DNA of 64,000 nt from Coniella vitis (taxonomy: Eukaryota > Ascomycota > Sordariomycetes > Diaporthales > Schizoparmaceae): the NCBI GenBank assembly GCA_011317545.1, contig WUJK01000004.1:1674001-1738000 (forward strand), read 5' to 3'. Below the pieces are notes generated by a model, which was given only the letters and a program-made list of their open reading frames with translations, had not been told where the DNA came from and ran no database searches. Shown piece after piece: positions 60,111 through 64,000 of this stretch; position 1 is the first letter of the stretch; every line of letters begins with the position of its first letter. Position numbers and translations under genes: made by a program.

Positions 60111-63100
60111 ATGAACGGTACAGCAACCAAGCGGCGCTCGCGCTCGCATATGGAGGCCGAAGATGAGGCTGATGCCGCCCGGTACAGTGGCCATGATGCC
60201 TCGTCTCCGGCCGCTTCTGACAGACCCAAGAGGATGTGTCTGAGAGGAGGCAGAGGAGAACAGTTCGCGAACGAGTCCGAAGATGATTTTGACCCGCACG
60301 ATCGAGCCAACGGCCACGATTTCCCGTCATTGGCAGGAGACCTTCTTTCCCAGACGCAAGCCAACGGCAATGGCGCGACCAATGGTGCTTCTGCAACCGA
60401 ATTCGCCGCCGGTGCCATTGTGCGCGTCATGGTCGAAAACTTTGTCACCTACGAACGAGCCGAGTTCTTCCCTGGTCCGAATTTGAACATGGTGATTGGA
60501 CCCAATGGTACCGGGAAAAGCTCGCTTGTCTGCGCTATATGTCTGGGCCTGGGCTATCCTGCCAGTACACTGGGTCGTGCGTCCTCATTTGGCGAATTTG
60601 TCAAGCATGGCAAGGACCACGCCATTGTAGAGATTGAGCTGCAAAAGAGGCCGCAAGATCGCCAAAACTACGTTTTCAGACTCAAGATCAACCGAGAGGA
60701 CAACACGAGGCAGTTCTGGCTGAACGGGAAGCAATGCCGCCAAACGGATATCAAGGCCCGGATGCAGAAGCTGCGCATACAAATTGACAATCTGTGTCAG
60801 TTCCTGCCTCAGGACAGAGTCGCTGAATTCGCGGGCCTGAATTCCATCGAGCTGCTCCATAGAACCCTGCAGGCAGCCGCGCCAGAAGACGTGATCCAGC
60901 AGCGAAACCAGCTCAAGGAAATGTTTGATCGTCAAAAAGAGTTCCAGCGCAGTCTCGAGACGGAGCAAGAAACCCTCCGTAGCTTACATACCCGGCAACA
61001 AGGTCTGCAAGCCGACGTGGAACGCCTGCGAGAGCGCGAGCAGATACAACAGGCTGTGACAGATTTGCAGGATGTCAGCCTGATTGCGATTTACAATGAC
61101 CGCAAAGCACTGTTTGAGCAGCTCAAGGAGCAGAAGAAGCGGGCAGCGCAACAGCAGCGCAGATTAGAGGAACTGTCGGCGCCTTCCCTCGAGGACCTGA
61201 ACCTGAAAGAGGACTACAGTGCCCAGGTAGAAGCAGCGCTCAAAGCGCGCAAGCGCCGGGCCGTAGCACTCGAAGCAAGCCTCGCCCAGGCCTTGCAAGC
61301 TGCCAAAGACGTCCAGGAGAGCATTGAAAACCTCGAAAACGAAAGAAAGGCAGAAGCAGACTCCACCACCTCTAAAAGACAAGCCTTAGCCGCCCAACGT
61401 ACCAAGATCACACAACTTGAGGGCCAGTTCAAGAATGGTAGTGACATCGAATCCCGGTACAACCCTGCCGAGTGGAACCACAGAATCGTTCGTGATAGCC
61501 CGATCTTACCAAAGAACTTCAGGTCCTATTGGGAGCCCATGCTAATTGTGACACAGAGAGAATGCCAAAACCGCCTAAGCAACGACTTCAAAGACAAAAG
61601 CCAGGAGCTCAGTACGGCCAAAGAAGAACTTCGCAGGCAAGGCTCCCGCATTAGCACGGAAAGGGCCGCCATTCAGAACGAAATCAAGAATTTGGACTCA
61701 CTAGAAGGACAGCGTCTATTACAGCTTCGGAAAATCGACTGGGAAGTGGCGGATGCTTACGACTGGCTCCAGAAGAATCGAGCTGAGTTTGAGAAAGAAG
61801 TCTTTGGGCCCCCGATGCTTTCTTGCTCTGTCAAGGATAAGAAGTACACAAACCATATTCAGATGGGTTTGCAAAGAGACGACTTCCTCTGCTTCACCGC
61901 ACAAACCAAGGAAGACCACAGAAAATTGACGCAGCAGCTCTTTCAAAAATTGAATTTGGCAGTCTCTGTCCGCACCATCATGGCCGATCTGTCAACCTTT
62001 CGTCCGCCGGTTCCACGCGAGGAAATACGGAGCTTGGGTCTTGACGGCTATGCCATAGACTATCTCGAGGGACCTCCGCCTGTTCTGGCCATGCTGTGCT
62101 CAGAGAAGAAGCTTCATCTGACTGGCGTCGGTCTTCAGGAGCTCAATGACGCGCAATACGAGACGATTGTTCGAGGCGAGAAAATCAACTCTTTTGCCTC
62201 GGGCAAGACCTACTACAGAACCACGCGGCGCAGAGAGTATGGACCCGGTGCTACATCGACAATCACCAACTCCATTCGGAAGGCTATGTTCTGGACCGAT
62301 GAGCCTGTAGATGCTTCCGGCTCAAAGGCTCGGCTCGAACAGCAATTCAACGAGCTCTCGAAAGAATTTGCAGAGCTTCAAGAGAGACATGGAGAGATCC
62401 GCCGAGAGCAAGAAAAACTCCAGGAGGAGCAAAAAGAATTGCAAGAGGAACTGGTGAGGAACACATGCAAGCATGCAAAGTTCTCCTTTGGAGTCGAAGC
62501 TGACAGGCATCCGTGCCATATAGAACAAGTTGGAAAGTGACAAGAAAGAGGTGCAGCGCGAATATGCCAAGTGGAAGTCACTGCCCGACAAGATAGGTAC
62601 GGACTGTGCAGTGACAGATAAATCCAGTGAATCACCGCTGACTTTGTTCCAGAGGTCGAAACGAAGCGGATGCATACTATGCGGGAGGAGCTTGAAGAAG
62701 CCAGGCAAAACTTGTTTCTGTATGAGGACAAGTTTGACGAGCTTACGCAGCAAAAGGTCAGCCTCGCTCTACGACACCACGAGCAGCTCAGCAGTCTTCG
62801 CAAAGCCAACCAGGCAGTCCTGGAAGCTCATATTCGTCACATTGAAGCAAAATCAGACGTCGAGTCCCTCAAGGAGCGAAACCGAGGCATCACGGAGCGT
62901 CTTGAGGAGGAACGGGAAAAGCTCCAACAACTCGTCCACGACACAGAGGAAGCCAAGACCCGAGCTCGCCAAGCCAAGGATGACATCCAGGAACGTCTGT
63001 CTGTGCCGGGTGGGAGAGAAGGAGAAATCGACCTTGAGCGAAGAGACTATCTTCTCCAGCTTTCCGCTGGCAAAACGCTTGCTAGCATCGAGGAAGACAT

Positions 63101-63895
63101 CGAAGCCGAAACGGCCAAGCTCGATCTCATCCACGATGCAGATCCCGGTGTCCTGCGTGACTTTGAAAAGCGTGCTAGGGACATTGAAAGGCTGCAGACG
63201 GATCTTGCAAACAGGCAGGCGAACATGCAGGCGCTTGAAGACGAAATACAGACGTTGCGTCAAAGCTGGGAGCCTGGCCTCGACGAGATCATCAGGCGGA
63301 TCAATGACGCCTTTTCGTATAACTTTGAGCAGATCAATTGTGCTGGCGAGGTTGGTGTTCACAAAGACGAGGATTTCGACAAGTGGGCCATCGAGATCAA
63401 GGTCAAATTCAGGTACGCCCATTTTATTTTTCTCTTGTTACCCTGTCATTGTGTGTCATATTTTGGTTTCTATGTTATCAGAGGTGTGTTCATTGCAGAC
63501 TGGCTGACGTCTTTTTCCGCCCTTGCAGAGAGAATGAGACGCTTCAGAAACTTGACCAACATCGTCAGTCTGGCGGTGAGCGTGCCGTTTCGACCATCTT
63601 CTATCTCATGTCGCTGCAAGCAATGGCACAGGCGCCCTTCCGCGTCGTAGACGAGATCAACCAGGGAATGGATCCGCGGAACGAACGTCTGGTGCATGAA
63701 CGCATGGTTGAGATTGCCTGTAAGGAACATACCTCGCAATACTTTCTTATTACGCCCAAACTATTGGCGGGCCTGCGGTATGACGAGCGTATGAAGGTCA
63801 TGTGTATTGCCAGTGGCGAGTACATGCCTACCGAGGGCCGTGATTTGGACTTTGCAAAGTGTATCAACATCAAGAAGGTACTGCGGGCTGCATGA
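60111..63895 (+). CDS. smc5: Smc5, core subunit of the Smc5-Smc6 complex
   Basis: The predicted product is 1180 aa. Four exons: 60111-62453, 62524-62596, 62653-63412 and 63529-63895. After a charged, disordered N-terminus (about 1-100) comes the ABC head with Walker A GPNGTGKSS (130-138). Long coiled coils flank a hinge at about 550-760. The C-terminal head has the signature SGGER (1073-1077) in GGERAVSTIFYLMSLQ, and Walker B RVVDE (D1100, E1101) followed by INQGMD, wording typical of Smc5. The ATPase pairs with Smc6 and Nse subunits in the nucleus for homologous recombination repair, replication-fork stability and rDNA maintenance. Introns are 70, 56 and 116 nt; the first uses GTGAGG and the second GTACGG. 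All Walker and signature residues are intact. The start at 60111 is the first ATG in frame. It is divergent from the Gin4-type kinase. Confidence 0.96.
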
Positions 63896-64000
63896 ATTCT
63901 CTGGGAAGACAAGGGCCTGCTGCTTTGGAGGGAGGGTCCGGGATGGCAAGCAAATTTCGCCATGGCGTTTTAAGAAAATAAGGTTTCTGTTTACGTGGAC
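63896..64000. other. smc5 3' flank
   Basis: The last 105 bases follow the smc5 stop codon. A GAAAATAAGG stretch near 63973-63982 could serve as an efficiency or positioning element for poly(A) addition. Nothing else is visible before the window ends. Confidence 0.4.

Noticed and set aside
1..64000. tRNA, 5S rRNA, CRISPR and transposase genes
   Set aside because: I looked for B-box-like GGTTCGA words, the conserved 5S internal segment, regularly spaced repeats and transposase or reverse-transcriptase motifs, and found none. A by-eye search can miss degenerate copies; tRNAscan, Rfam and repeat-library searches would settle it.

Overview
The window looks like nuclear DNA from a filamentous ascomycete (Pezizomycotina, most likely Sordariomycetes). 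The genes carry short GT–AG introns with CTAAC/CTGAC-type branch sites. The families are typical of that group: a Pls1-like tetraspanin, an Mcm1 MADS factor, a Ctr copper transporter, a two-finger C2H2 regulator, malate synthase, a Gin4/Hsl1 kinase and Smc5. The species cannot be named from the sequence alone. All exon boundaries were derived by hand from reading frames and splice consensus.

Layout: tetraspanin (611-1520, -); a 7.3 kb non-coding stretch; mcm1 (8804-9749, +); an 8.6 kb stretch with no recognised gene; Ctr copper transporter (18306-18981, -); a 12 kb stretch with no recognised gene; C2H2 factor (30959-32428, -); a 17.3 kb stretch with no recognised gene; malate synthase (49772-51883, -); Gin4/Hsl1-type kinase (54456-58464, -); and smc5 (60111-63895, +), which is head to head with the kinase. 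Seven recognised genes in 64 kb is sparse for this kind of fungus. No tRNA, rRNA, CRISPR array or recognisable transposon was seen.

The genes do not form one pathway. Malate synthase is peroxisomal glyoxylate-cycle metabolism. The kinase and Smc5 both act in cell division and chromosome maintenance and share a 1.6 kb divergent promoter region. Mcm1 and the C2H2 protein are transcription factors. The tetraspanin and Ctr are membrane proteins.

The most unusual signal is outside the genes. The 9-mer TACATAGTA (or its complement TACTATGTA) recurs about 40 times, where about 0.5 would be expected by chance. It is never in an exon, often sits inside a larger GTAC...GTAC palindromic context, and is clustered in some intergenic blocks and absent from others. 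Long homopolymers, microsatellites and G-quadruplex-type G-runs fill much of the remaining intergenic DNA.
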